Positions 1 through 8,300 of a stretch of DNA of 16,568 nt are shown in pieces (position 1 is the first letter of the stretch; each line of letters starts with the position of its first letter). The notes beneath the pieces were generated by a model, which was given only the letters and a program-made list of their open reading frames with translations, did no database searches and was not told the origin of the DNA. A program made the translations under genes and the position numbers. The stretch covers positions 1 through 16,568 of the forward strand of contig JBGTLW010000166.1 of the NCBI GenBank assembly GCA_041743835.1. Reading direction: 5' to 3'. This stretch comes from JBGTLW01 sp041743835 (GTDB lineage: Bacteria > Planctomycetota > Phycisphaerae > Phycisphaerales > Phycisphaeraceae).

Positions 1-1109
1 GCTACGAAGAGTGCAACCGCCGCTGGGAACACGACCCGGCGATGAACGATTGGCACGGGCCGTACTTCGGCTTCCAGCACGTGGACCTGTCGCTGAATCA
101 TGGCGTCAACATCCACGGCCACTACGAGCACTGGCTGCGCCGCAACCACCCCGACACCGCAGCAACCGTGTACGGCGGCCTCAAGGCAGTCGAGCGACCA
201 ACGCCGCTGGACGACCTGTTCGCCGCGCCGGTCCCAAAGGAGTTGCACCCCACCATGTGGTGCGCTGACCGCGCGGCCGAGCGCATCGACCACTACGCCG
301 ACGCGCACCAGCCGTTCTTCCTCTGGGTCGGCATCCCCGACCCGCACTCCCCGTTCACGCCCCCGGCCGAGCTGGCGGCACAGTTCGAGCAGCGCGAGAC
401 GATGCCCGTCGCGGCCGACCCGGAAGAGGCACAAGCGCTCCCCCAAACCATCGAAGACCTGCGGCACGGCGGGCACGCGCAGGCCGACGCACAAACCGCC
501 CGGCTTGTCCGGCAATACACCGACGCCATGGTCCACCTGATCGACGTGGCCGTCGGCCGGATCATCGACCGGCTCAAAGCACGCGGGCTGTGGGACCACA
601 CCGTGCTGCTGTTCACCTCCGACCACGGCGACTACCTGGGCGACTATGGGCTGCTGCGCAAGAGCGACAACGCCTGCCGGGTACTCAACCACACCCCGCT
701 GCTCGCGCACGTACCGGGCCAGGATTTGCCGACCCGCAGCGCCACGCCGATCAGCAACACCGACCTGCTGCCGTCGCTGTGTGACTGGTGTGGCATCGAA
801 GCGCCGCCGAACCTGCACGGCGAAGCGATCCGCGATGTGCTCCGCGATGGTCGGCGACGGCCGGTGTTGATTCAGTCGATCGGCCTCGACGCCGACAGCA
901 CCAACCTGTCACTGATCGACCAGCGCTATCGCCTCACCTGGCGCCCGACCCCGCAACGTCTCGAACTATTCGACCATGCGGAAGACCCGATGGAGTTGCA
1001 CGACCTCGCGGCGACGGGCGACGGGGAAGCCGAGGCGATGCTGAGCCACTTGCAGGCTGCGCACTGCGAGACGCTTGCGCCACGCATCGGCCGCGTCTCG
1101 ACGTGGTGA
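1..1109 (+). CDS. Sulfatase family protein, 3' part (5' end outside window)
   Basis: The frame is open from base 3, so the gene enters from the left and the ATG at 42 is internal; 368 codons are visible. The N-terminal part with the CxPxR formylglycine site lies outside the window. What remains is typical of the sulfatase C-terminal half: a central HQPFFLWVGIPDPHSPF segment matching the conserved FF-PH-P stretch, then FTSDHGDYLGDYGLLRKS, whose D-H pair supplies calcium ligands and whose Lys contacts the sulfate. The end carries the usual RYRLTWRP and ELFDHAEDPMELHDLA segments. Sulfatases of this type hydrolyse sulfate esters of carbohydrates or aryl compounds; the substrate cannot be read here. 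The gene converges on the dioxygenase gene with a 5-bp gap. Whether it has a signal peptide cannot be seen. Confidence 0.93.
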   Translation, partial: YEECNRRWEHDPAMNDWHGPYFGFQHVDLSLNHGVNIHGHYEHWLRRNHPDTAATVYGGLKAVERPTPLDDLFAAPVPKELHPTMWCADRAAERIDHYADAHQPFFLWVGIPDPHSPFTPPAELAAQFEQRETMPVAADPEEAQALPQTIEDLRHGGHAQADAQTARLVRQYTDAMVHLIDVAVGRIIDRLKARGLWDHTVLLFTSDHGDYLGDYGLLRKSDNACRVLNHTPLLAHVPGQDLPTRSATPISNTDLLPSLCDWCGIEAPPNLHGEAIRDVLRDGRRRPVLIQSIGLDADSTNLSLIDQRYRLTWRPTPQRLELFDHAEDPMELHDLAATGDGEAEAMLSHLQAAHCETLAPRIGRVSTW

Positions 1110-1114
1110 ACGGC

Positions 1115-2029
1115 TTAGCCGGGGATGCTGCCAGCCTCGACGGGCTCAAGGCCAAGCGCTCTGGCCTCGGCAAAGGTGCGGACCATCATGCCGTGGTCGC
1201 CGAACCTCGTGCCACAGGGCCCGCCGCCGGACGCTTGCGCTTTGGCGATGCGGTTGCCCTCGAAGTCGAACACGGCGTAGGCGTCGGAGATGTGAGTGGA
1301 TGAAGCGGGCATGTAGTGGCAGATGAGGCTCCGCCGCCAATCGCGCGAGGTGTTGGGGCGCGAGCCATGCACCACACAGCCGTTGAAGAACAACACATCG
1401 CCGGGCTCCAGTTCAGCGGGCACCGGCTCGATGCCGGCCGGGGGGCGGACAAAGTCGGTGGTGAAACTTTCGTCCGGGTTGGCTAACTCGGGGCACTGGA
1501 TATCGAGTGTGTGCGTGCCGGGGCAGAGGTACAGCCCGCCGTTGGCTGGGTACGACCGATCGATCGCGCTCCACGCCGCGATGCAGGTGTCGGGGCGCAC
1601 GCGCAGGAAATAATTGTCCTGATGCAGCGCCTGCCCCTTGCCGCCCGGCGGCTTGTAGTAGTACATGCTCTGCGTCGCCAGGGGTTCTTCCCCCAGAAGA
1701 GCCGTGAGCACCTGATGGATGCGCAGGTCGAGCATCATGCGCATGGCGATAGGGTTGAAGTGGTGCGGGTGCATGACGCGCGGGTACCGCCGCAAAGGGT
1801 CGGCCGAGCCGGGCTGCGGTTCCCACGCAAGCGAATGTGGCGGGTGTGGGAAGCGCACGGGCTCGCCACGCGTGGCCAACTCCTCGAATGATTCCCGGCA
1901 GGCCGCAAGCTCCTCAGCCGACCACAGCACCCGGGCGATGTGGTAACCCAGCGTGTGATAAGTCGCGAGTTGTTCGGCCGTGAGCGGTGAAATGTTCGCG
2001 CGAGCGTGTGCGGGTCGTGGCGTTTCCAT
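1115..2029 (-). CDS. Phytanoyl-CoA dioxygenase (PhyH) family Fe(II)/2-oxoglutarate oxygenase
   Basis: This is a 304-residue protein if the ATG at 2029 is used. The frame stays open to an ATG at 2101, but the extra 24 codons lie in AT-rich DNA that looks like promoter. Iron ligands of the family are visible as H136-x-D138 (ALHQDN) and distal H221 (VVHGS), followed by an Arg (R232 or R233 in RDWRRS) expected to bind 2-oxoglutarate. The GGLYLCPGTH segment before the distal histidine is also typical. Proteins of this family hydroxylate small molecules using O2, Fe(II) and 2-oxoglutarate, releasing succinate and CO2; the substrate is unknown. There is no signal peptide, so it should be cytoplasmic. 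It is divergent from an AraC regulator, which probably controls it. No clear Shine-Dalgarno precedes the chosen start, so the start is uncertain by up to 24 codons. Confidence 0.9.
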   Translation of the reverse strand: METPRPAHARANISPLTAEQLATYHTLGYHIARVLWSAEELAACRESFEELATRGEPVRFPHPPHSLAWEPQPGSADPLRRYPRVMHPHHFNPIAMRMMLDLRIHQVLTALLGEEPLATQSMYYYKPPGGKGQALHQDNYFLRVRPDTCIAAWSAIDRSYPANGGLYLCPGTHTLDIQCPELANPDESFTTDFVRPPAGIEPVPAELEPGDVLFFNGCVVHGSRPNTSRDWRRSLICHYMPASSTHISDAYAVFDFEGNRIAKAQASGGGPCGTRFGDHGMMVRTFAEARALGLEPVEAGSIPG

Positions 2030-2064
2030 AGCACACATCATCGCGGGTGCGGCTTTGCCCGCAA

Positions 2065-2093
2065 TGGACAGGCTTCGCAAAATGATGGATAAT
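2065..2093 (+). promoter_or_regulatory. Candidate sigma70-type promoter of the AraC regulator
   Basis: TGGACA at 2065-2070 and GATAAT at 2088-2093 each match the -35 and -10 consensus at five of six positions, with a 17-nt spacer. Transcription would start near 2100, leaving a leader of about 37 nt before the ATG at 2137 and excluding the in-frame ATG at 2107 as a normal start. Confidence 0.42.
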
Positions 2094-2102
2094 CTTATCA
2101 TT
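2081..2102. promoter_or_regulatory. Candidate operator: overlapping inverted repeats between dioxygenase and araC-like gene
   Basis: Two overlapping dyads sit on the -10 region: AATGAT/ATCATT (arms 2081-2086 and 2097-2102) and GATAA-TC-TTATC (2088-2099). The stretch is much more AT-rich than its surroundings and is the only such patch between the divergent genes. Binding by the neighbouring AraC protein is inference; AraC proteins often use direct rather than inverted half-sites. Confidence 0.3.
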
Positions 2103-2136
2103 CAATATGCCCGGCCCATCGCCGCACGAGGACCGC

Positions 2137-2958
2137 ATGGAGCTGCATTTATCGCAATCCGGACACTTTCACGCGATGCCACCCGTGCGCACCGTGCGGG
2201 AGCAGCCTACCGATTATCTCATGGTGTATGTGACCGCCGGTCGTATGCGAGTCGGACTTGGGCGGCAGACCTACCACGCGGGCCCCGGCGATCTGGTGCT
2301 CATGCCGCCGGGCGTGCCGCAGGACTACGCCTCGCTGGATGAGCCGTGGGCCTGGCTCTGGGTCCACTTCGATGGCCCCGCCGCACGCGACCTGCATCGG
2401 TCGCTGACCAAGCGGCACGGGCCTGTCGCGCCGATGGGGCTGGACCCGCTGATCCGCGAACGGCTAAGCGAGCTGGTGCTGCTCGATACCAGGCCCCACC
2501 GCCGGGCCAGCGACCCAAGACCACCCGCCCTCGCGCAGCGCGATGACCAGCGCACCGATGCGCTGCTCGTGGGCGTCATGGGCCTGATCCGCCACCGCAT
2601 CCAATCGCAAGGCGACAGCGCACCGCCGCGGCACGTGCTCGATGAAACCGCGCTGCGCAGATACCTGCAAGACCACCTCAGCCAGCAGGTGACACTGCCG
2701 CAGCTTGCGCAGGCCTTCTCGCTGTCCACCGCGCACTTCAGTCGGCTTTTCCACAAGGCGTTTGGCACCAGCCCGATGCGATACCTCACGCGGATGCGGG
2801 TGGACCATGCTGCGCAGCTCCTGTCACGCACCGATCTGAAGCTTGCCGCGATCGGCCGACACGTGGGCTACGACGACCCCTATCACTTCGCACGTGTCTT
2901 CAAGCAGACCACAGGCATCCCGCCCGCAACGTATCGCCGACGACTTAAGGAGGTGTAG
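2137..2958 (+). CDS. AraC-family transcriptional regulator
   Basis: The protein has 273 residues from the ATG at 2137, which has GAGGA at 2128-2132 a few bases upstream; an in-frame ATG at 2107 has no such site and lies at the predicted transcription start. Residues 1-85 form the cupin-like sensor half of AraC proteins, with GDLVLMPPGVPQDY around residues 51-64 followed by WLWVHFDG. Residues about 170-270 are the double helix-turn-helix DNA-binding domain: first helix pair around 187-208 (LPQLAQAFSLSTAHFSRLFHKAFG), second around 236-258, with the signature GYDDPYHFARVFKQTTGIPPATYRR at the end. It most likely binds the adjacent divergent promoter and responds to a small ligand, perhaps the substrate or product of the dioxygenase. 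It ends 6 bp before the stop codon of the convergent peptidase gene. Confidence 0.95.
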   Translation: MELHLSQSGHFHAMPPVRTVREQPTDYLMVYVTAGRMRVGLGRQTYHAGPGDLVLMPPGVPQDYASLDEPWAWLWVHFDGPAARDLHRSLTKRHGPVAPMGLDPLIRERLSELVLLDTRPHRRASDPRPPALAQRDDQRTDALLVGVMGLIRHRIQSQGDSAPPRHVLDETALRRYLQDHLSQQVTLPQLAQAFSLSTAHFSRLFHKAFGTSPMRYLTRMRVDHAAQLLSRTDLKLAAIGRHVGYDDPYHFARVFKQTTGIPPATYRRRLKEV

Positions 2959-2964
2959 CCGTGG

Positions 2965-3963
2965 CTACCGTGCGAGGTGGCGGACCACCGCTTCGACCTG
3001 ATCCAGCACGCCCGCCATCCGGCGGTAGTCCAGCGTCTCCGGCGTGTCGTTGGGCGTGTGGTAGTGCGGGTTTCGGTAGAAGGACGTGTCGCTGATCATC
3101 ACGGCGGTGTAGCCGTGACGCCAGTAGCTGCTGTGATCGGATAGCGCGATGCCACGCACGACCGCGGGCGCGGCCAGGGAATACACCGCCGGGTCTTCGG
3201 CCGCACGCTTCATGATCGCTTCAACGCCCGCGATCATTGTCTGGTCCTCCGGCCGGCCGACCACCGCGATGAAGTTGCCGGTGTCCGGGTAACGCTCCGC
3301 CATCGCGGGCAGGGGGAACTTCTGGCTACCCGGCTCATCGGTGAAAAAGCCGAGCATCTCCAAGCTGACCATGCCGATGACCTGCACGCCCGTGTCCTTG
3401 AGCATGGCCGCGTGACGCATGGAACCCATGTTGCGCGACGCGAAGCCTGGGTCTTCTTCCAGCGTGTACGCCACGAGCTCCACCGCGATGGCCCCGGTCG
3501 GTGGACTCTCGTGCAGACGACGCGCCAGCTCGATCAGCACCGCCACGCCCGAGGCGTTGTCATCGGCTCCGGGGGTCCGGGTGCGGGCATCCGTGTCGTA
3601 ATGCGCGCCGAGCACAAGCCGGGGCGCAGCGGGGTCGCCGAACAGCACGCTGACATTGCGGTACGACTTATCCCACGCCTCGTAGACCTGCTGCGTCACG
3701 TGGGCGTTTGGGCCTTCGAGTTGGCTGGTGATGTACCGGGCGACACGCTCAAGATTCTCGGGGTGCTCGTGGTCGCGGGGCGGCGCGATGGTGCAGATGG
3801 TCTGCACGTGCGCCGCAAGCCGTGTCGCGGCGTCCGCATCGGCAGCAAGTGGCCCCCCGGCCGCGCCGCCAGACGATGGCTGCTGCACTGACCCGCCACA
3901 CCCCGCGCACAGGCCCGCGATGAGTGCCCACAACACACCAAACCTGTTCCTGAAAAAGCTCAA
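2965..3963 (-). CDS. M28-family zinc peptidase, predicted lipoprotein
   Basis: This is a 332-residue protein starting at a TTG codon (3963-3961) that overlaps the TGA of the upstream DUF1501 gene as TTGA, which suggests translational coupling. The N-terminus has a charged FRNR segment, a hydrophobic core and C22 in an LCAGC context, so it is probably a lipoprotein, although the -3 position of the lipobox is Cys rather than Leu. Family M28 dinuclear zinc residues are all present: H121 and D123 in GAHYDTD, bridging D134 in GADDNASG, E169/E170 in TLEED, E202 in SLEML and H302 in PHYHTPNDT. It should cleave peptides or N-terminal residues at the outer membrane or in the periplasm. The enzyme looks intact. 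The exact specificity (aminopeptidase, carboxypeptidase or glutaminyl cyclase-like) cannot be decided. Confidence 0.92.
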   Translation of the reverse strand: MSFFRNRFGVLWALIAGLCAGCGGSVQQPSSGGAAGGPLAADADAATRLAAHVQTICTIAPPRDHEHPENLERVARYITSQLEGPNAHVTQQVYEAWDKSYRNVSVLFGDPAAPRLVLGAHYDTDARTRTPGADDNASGVAVLIELARRLHESPPTGAIAVELVAYTLEEDPGFASRNMGSMRHAAMLKDTGVQVIGMVSLEMLGFFTDEPGSQKFPLPAMAERYPDTGNFIAVVGRPEDQTMIAGVEAIMKRAAEDPAVYSLAAPAVVRGIALSDHSSYWRHGYTAVMISDTSFYRNPHYHTPNDTPETLDYRRMAGVLDQVEAVVRHLAR

Positions 3964-5252
3964 ACCAGTAACCCCACAGGCTTGGCCTCGTGGCCGGGGA
4001 TGACCTTGGCGAGATTCGCGTTGCCCAGGTGGACCGCGACGACTTCGCTGAGCACATCCCGGAAGTCGATGGTGTGCATCAGGTCGCGCTTCTGGTGGAG
4101 CTGATCGGGCAGCAGGCCCGGCCAGTGGGTGACCACCTTCCGCCGGGCATCGGAACCGACGCCCGCCTTCTCGCCGACCGCACCGACGCCGCCGCCCAGC
4201 GCGAGCATGGCGTTGGCCCAGCCGTGGTCCGTGCCGCGTGTGCCGTTCTCCTTGCCGGTGCGCCCGAAGTCCGAGAGCGTGAGGACCAGCGTGTTGGCCA
4301 AGTGGTCGCCCATGTCCTGCGTGAACGCGGCCAGGGCCTCAGCCAGCACCGCGAGCCTGTCGCCAAACTGCCCGGTGATGCCGTTACCCTGGTTGTTGTG
4401 CGTGTCCCACCCGCCGTAGTCGATCTGGATGACCTCGATACCGACGTTGGCCTTGATGAGCCTCGCCGCGGTCGCCAGTTGCCGGGCCAGCCCGTTGTTC
4501 GCGTACTCCGCGGCCGGCTTGTAGGGCTGCTCAGCCACCCGCTGGATCAGCTTCATGCCCTCAAGCGTATCCGCACCCGTATCGATCGCCAGCGTGCGTG
4601 CGTCCTTATGAGCGGACATCGCATCGGACTGGTACGCGTGTTCGAGTGCCGCGGTGATCGCGGCCGCGCGATCGGTCTGCGGCAGGCCCAGGTCTGACAG
4701 GCCCTTGACCGCGTAAGCCGACGCATCACCCCGGAGGATGCGCGGCAGCGAATCGCCCAGCGCCACCGCGCGCACCGGGCCATGCCCCTCGCTGGTGACC
4801 AGGTGGCGGTTGAGCCAGCCGTCGGAGCCGATCGTGTTTCCGATGACACCGGTCTCCCAGACATCCTGCTCTTCAAAGTGCGAGCGTGTGTTCTTCGCAT
4901 AGCCCACCGCCTGAGCCGCGACCGCGTGGCCTGCATCGAACACCGGGAGCAGCGCCGCGGCGCGCGGGTGGAGGCCGAAGAACCCGTCAAGGTCCAGGCA
5001 GCCGTCGTTCTCCCCGGGCCGGGCGATGCGCAGTGCGTTGCGTAGCTTGGCGTAGCCGGGGTCCGCGTAGGGGACGATGAAGTTGAGCCCGTCGATCCCG
5101 CCGCGGAGGAAGATGGACACCAGCGTCTTGCCCTGCGCGACCGGCGCCGCGGGGGTCTTGGCGGATGCGCCGAGCGCTTGCAGCGGCGCGATGCCGCAGT
5201 AAGCCGCCAACGCGCCGGTCGTCTGCAGGAAGTAGCGTCGGGTGATCTTCAT
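3960..5252 (-). CDS. DUF1501 family protein, Tat-exported
   Basis: The protein has 430 residues from the ATG at 5252, chosen over an in-frame TTG at 5279 because GGAG lies 8 nt upstream and because it places the twin-arginine signal (TRRYFLQ, residues 4-10) at the N-terminus with a cleavage region near LQALGA. DUF1501 hallmarks are present in order: FLRGGIDGLNF (48-58), SHFEEQDVWETG (124-135), GGWDTHNNQ (280-288) and LSDFGRTGKENG...TDHG (326-344). DUF1501 proteins share the alkaline phosphatase/sulfatase fold, but their activity is not established. The family is commonly encoded next to a DUF1800 protein, as here: the DUF1800 gene lies 104 bp upstream on the same strand. Export by Tat implies that it folds, perhaps with a metal or cofactor, before crossing the inner membrane. 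Confidence 0.93.
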   Translation of the reverse strand: MKITRRYFLQTTGALAAYCGIAPLQALGASAKTPAAPVAQGKTLVSIFLRGGIDGLNFIVPYADPGYAKLRNALRIARPGENDGCLDLDGFFGLHPRAAALLPVFDAGHAVAAQAVGYAKNTRSHFEEQDVWETGVIGNTIGSDGWLNRHLVTSEGHGPVRAVALGDSLPRILRGDASAYAVKGLSDLGLPQTDRAAAITAALEHAYQSDAMSAHKDARTLAIDTGADTLEGMKLIQRVAEQPYKPAAEYANNGLARQLATAARLIKANVGIEVIQIDYGGWDTHNNQGNGITGQFGDRLAVLAEALAAFTQDMGDHLANTLVLTLSDFGRTGKENGTRGTDHGWANAMLALGGGVGAVGEKAGVGSDARRKVVTHWPGLLPDQLHQKRDLMHTIDFRDVLSEVVAVHLGNANLAKVIPGHEAKPVGLLV

Positions 5253-5260
5253 CGGTTCGG

Positions 5261-5264
5261 CTCC
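5261..5264 (-). promoter_or_regulatory. Ribosome binding site deciding the DUF1501 start
   Basis: GGAG on the minus strand lies 8 nt before the ATG at 5252, whereas the upstream TTG at 5279 has no comparable site and would place nine extra residues before the twin-arginine motif. Confidence 0.5.
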
Positions 5265-5356
5265 ATCGTCAGGGTTCAACAGCGGGCACGCGGGTCAGTG
5301 AATCGGCCTAGCTACACATCGGCTTACGGGGCGGGAGTGGCTTCATATCGTAGGCG

Positions 5357-8300
5357 TTAACGCATCGAGGCTTCGGGCATCTGGGCGACAAGCGTGGCGA
5401 TCGTGCGGACCTCCTCCACGCCGGTGGCTGGCAACTGTGCGAAGACTTCCAGCACCGCGCGGTTGGACTGTTCGCCCAGCACCTGGCCGGTAAGGCCCAC
5501 CGCGACAAGGTCCACCACCTGCTGCCGCCACGCGGGATGCAAGGCGGGCTCCTTCGGCTGCTGATGCAGGTGGCCGGGCACGAGCGCCGCCAGGTCATTG
5601 CGCATCTCGTGCGCGAGCCGCCAGCGTTGGAGCATGGTATTGGTGTTGGCGTACGCGGCATCCACCTCGGGGTAGCCATCGGGCGTGTCCCGGTCGAAGA
5701 GTCCAAAGCCCGCGCGACGCAGGTAGGTGTCGATGCGGTATTCCGCGACGCGCCCGGTCGCCCGCGTAAGCCGCAGGCCGTGGCTCAGCGGGTGCGTCAA
5801 CCGCGGCTGGGCGTCCCGCACCCACAGGCCCGGCCAGTCCGCCAAGGCCAGCATCACCGCGCCCGTGTCCCCGCCGGTCTCGTGAAACACCCGCGCCAAC
5901 ATCTCGATCAGCTCCGCGTCGGCCGGGGTGGTGGTGTAATGCTCGGCGATTTTGCGCGCGACGAAGCGGGCGGTCTGCGGGTGGGACGCGAGCATGTCGA
6001 TGACGGTGCGGGCCCGGTCGTAGCGCAACTCGGGAGCGGGCACGCTTTCGAAGCGCAGGCCGAACAAGCTGCGCGGCGCGGGGTCGCTGAGCAGAGGATC
6101 GAAGCGGAAGGCGCCGCCGAGGTACCCACCCCCGCCATCGAGCCTTGCGGTGCGGGCAAAGCGCCATCCGGTGAGCAGGTTGGCAAGCTCGGTGACATCC
6201 TGCTGGGTGTATCCCGCGTGGACGCCGACAGTGTGGAGCTCCATGATCTCGCGGGCGTAGTTCTCGTTGAGGCGTCGGCCGAAGCTGCGGTTCTGATCGA
6301 GATAGAAGAGCATGGCCGGGCTTGTCGCCGAGTGGAAAAGCATATCGCTGAACGGTGCCAAGCCCAGCGCCGCAAGGCCGCGGTACTCGGGCCCTTTGCG
6401 TTCGGGCCGGGCCTTCTGCTGCCACGTGGTGAAGTGGTTGTCCATCAGCAGCGTGAAGCGGGCGCGGGCGGGGTTGTCCGTGCGGGCCGCGTGTCCGATC
6501 GCGCGACGAATCACATGGCTGCCATCGGCATCATTGGGGAAAGCTGCATTGACCCACGCCCAAGCCGCGCGGTCACCCGCGTCCGGAGCCTCGCCGCCAA
6601 ACTGCTGCGCCAGATAGGCCCGGTGACCCATCACCAACGCCTGCGCAAGCGCTGGCGTTTCCATCCCGAAGCCAAACCGATCCAGCGTCCGCAGCGCCAG
6701 CTCGTAACGCGTCAGCGACTCGGGCGCGCTCGCAAGCAGCCGGACCGCGACCGCTTCGCTGGTGGCCCTGTTCCCCGCGCGGTCCACCGCGACCACCGAA
6801 AGTTGGCGCGTGCCCGGCTCATAACCACGCCAGAGAACCGGCAGCACCACCCGGCCACGGCCGGACTCACGCAACCCCACACGCTGGCCCGTCGGCTTCC
6901 CATCGATCAGCAGCTCCACCCAATCCAACTGCCTGTCGTCCCCGACCACCGCCACCACCGCATCCACCCCGAACATCGCCTGCTCCGGCGCGGGGTACGC
7001 AAGCGACACCACGGGCGCAGCCGTGTCGGCAATGGCGCTCTTCTCCGCCAGCATCACGCCACGCAACACAAGGTTGCGGTCGCCCGCGCCCTTCTTGTAG
7101 TGGTCGTTGATGAAGCCGACACGCAATGACTTGGCGCCGCGGTCGAGACTGACCTCCCCGGCCCGCCGCATGCCGTAGGACGTACCGACCTTCACGTCCC
7201 CCACCGCCGACGCGTTGTCTGCGTGCAGCAGCGTGACCTGAGCCACCGGCTCGCCCTCAAAGACATCGCCGCGTGCATCGACCATGACATCAAACGCGCC
7301 CGCCAAGTCCTCGGGCAGGCGCAGTTCCCCGTGGCCGTTGGAGTTGAAATGACGCACGCGGTTATCGCCCGCCGCCCGGTCTTCGCCGAGCTGCCCCAGG
7401 CCGGACCACGCGGGGTCTGCGACGTAGAAGCGGAACTGACGATTGCCCACATCTGCCACTCGTGGCACATCGGGTGCGATACGCGTGATGGGGATCGTGA
7501 CGCTGTCGCCACAGAGCCCGCGCCCAGTCACCACGCGCAGATGCAACGTGTTGTCGCCCGGCTGCAAGGCGCTTGGCCAGACACGGAACAGCGGCTCGCG
7601 GGTGTATTGCGTGGCGATGGCGTTGCCATTGACGACCAGTGTCACCGCCGGCGCATCCCCATCGCCCGGCGAGGCCACATGCACGCGGCCTCGCACATCA
7701 AACGCACCGCCCACCACAGCCCCCGCCAGCGCGGGGTCGATCGCCACGGTCAGTTGCCCGCCATCGATGGTGTCTTCCACCGCGTGGTCCATACGTGGAA
7801 GCTGATCGACGCGCAGCAACTCGTAGCGGTCGATGCGGAGGTTGCGGTCGCCAGCCCGGCCGGCGTTGAAGTCGTTCTCGAAACGCAGGTGGATGAACTG
7901 CTCGCCATCGTTGATGTAGATGGGCTGGCCCACGAGGTATCGCCGCCACGCGCGGTCGGCCAGGCGGACCGCCGTGCGGGGCTGGTTGTCTTCGTTGAGT
8001 CGTAGGCCGACAGTCGGCAGCACACCACCACCTGTGTCACCCGCAAACACAGCCGCGACCTGGTACCACCCGCCTGTTTCCAGGCTCATGGGGATGGTGA
8101 GCATCGGGTCGGCTGAGTTGTTGACGACGAACTTCCCGCCCGAGGCCTTGGCGTCATCACCCAGCGCGAGCGGTCGATCACCAAACCGCTCGGGGCGCTT
8201 GGCGTCCTTGTGGGCTTCTGCTTCTTCAAGAATCAGTGATGCGCCCGCGGCCGCGGTGTCCACAACTTGCACCCACACGGCTCGGCTCTGCGTGACTTGC

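Noticed and set aside
2030..2101. Extended dioxygenase start at 2101
   Set aside because: The added 24 residues come from the AT-rich promoter segment and are unlike the family N-terminus.
2107..2136. Upstream ATG at 2107 as the start of the AraC protein
   Set aside because: No ribosome site, and it lies only a few bases after the predicted transcription start; the ATG at 2137 has GAGGA and gives a normal AraC N-terminus.
2947..3090. Perfect AAGGAGG followed 7 nt later by GTG at 2961, opening a short plus-strand frame
   Set aside because: The frame is short, antisense to the M28 peptidase and without recognisable features; AAGGAGG encodes the last codons of the AraC protein and is probably coincidental.
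5537..7129. Long plus-strand open frame of about 530 codons opposite the DUF1800 gene
   Set aside because: It is antisense to a protein with clear domains; its composition (Arg, Gly, Ala, His rich without motifs) is what high third-position GC produces on the opposite strand.
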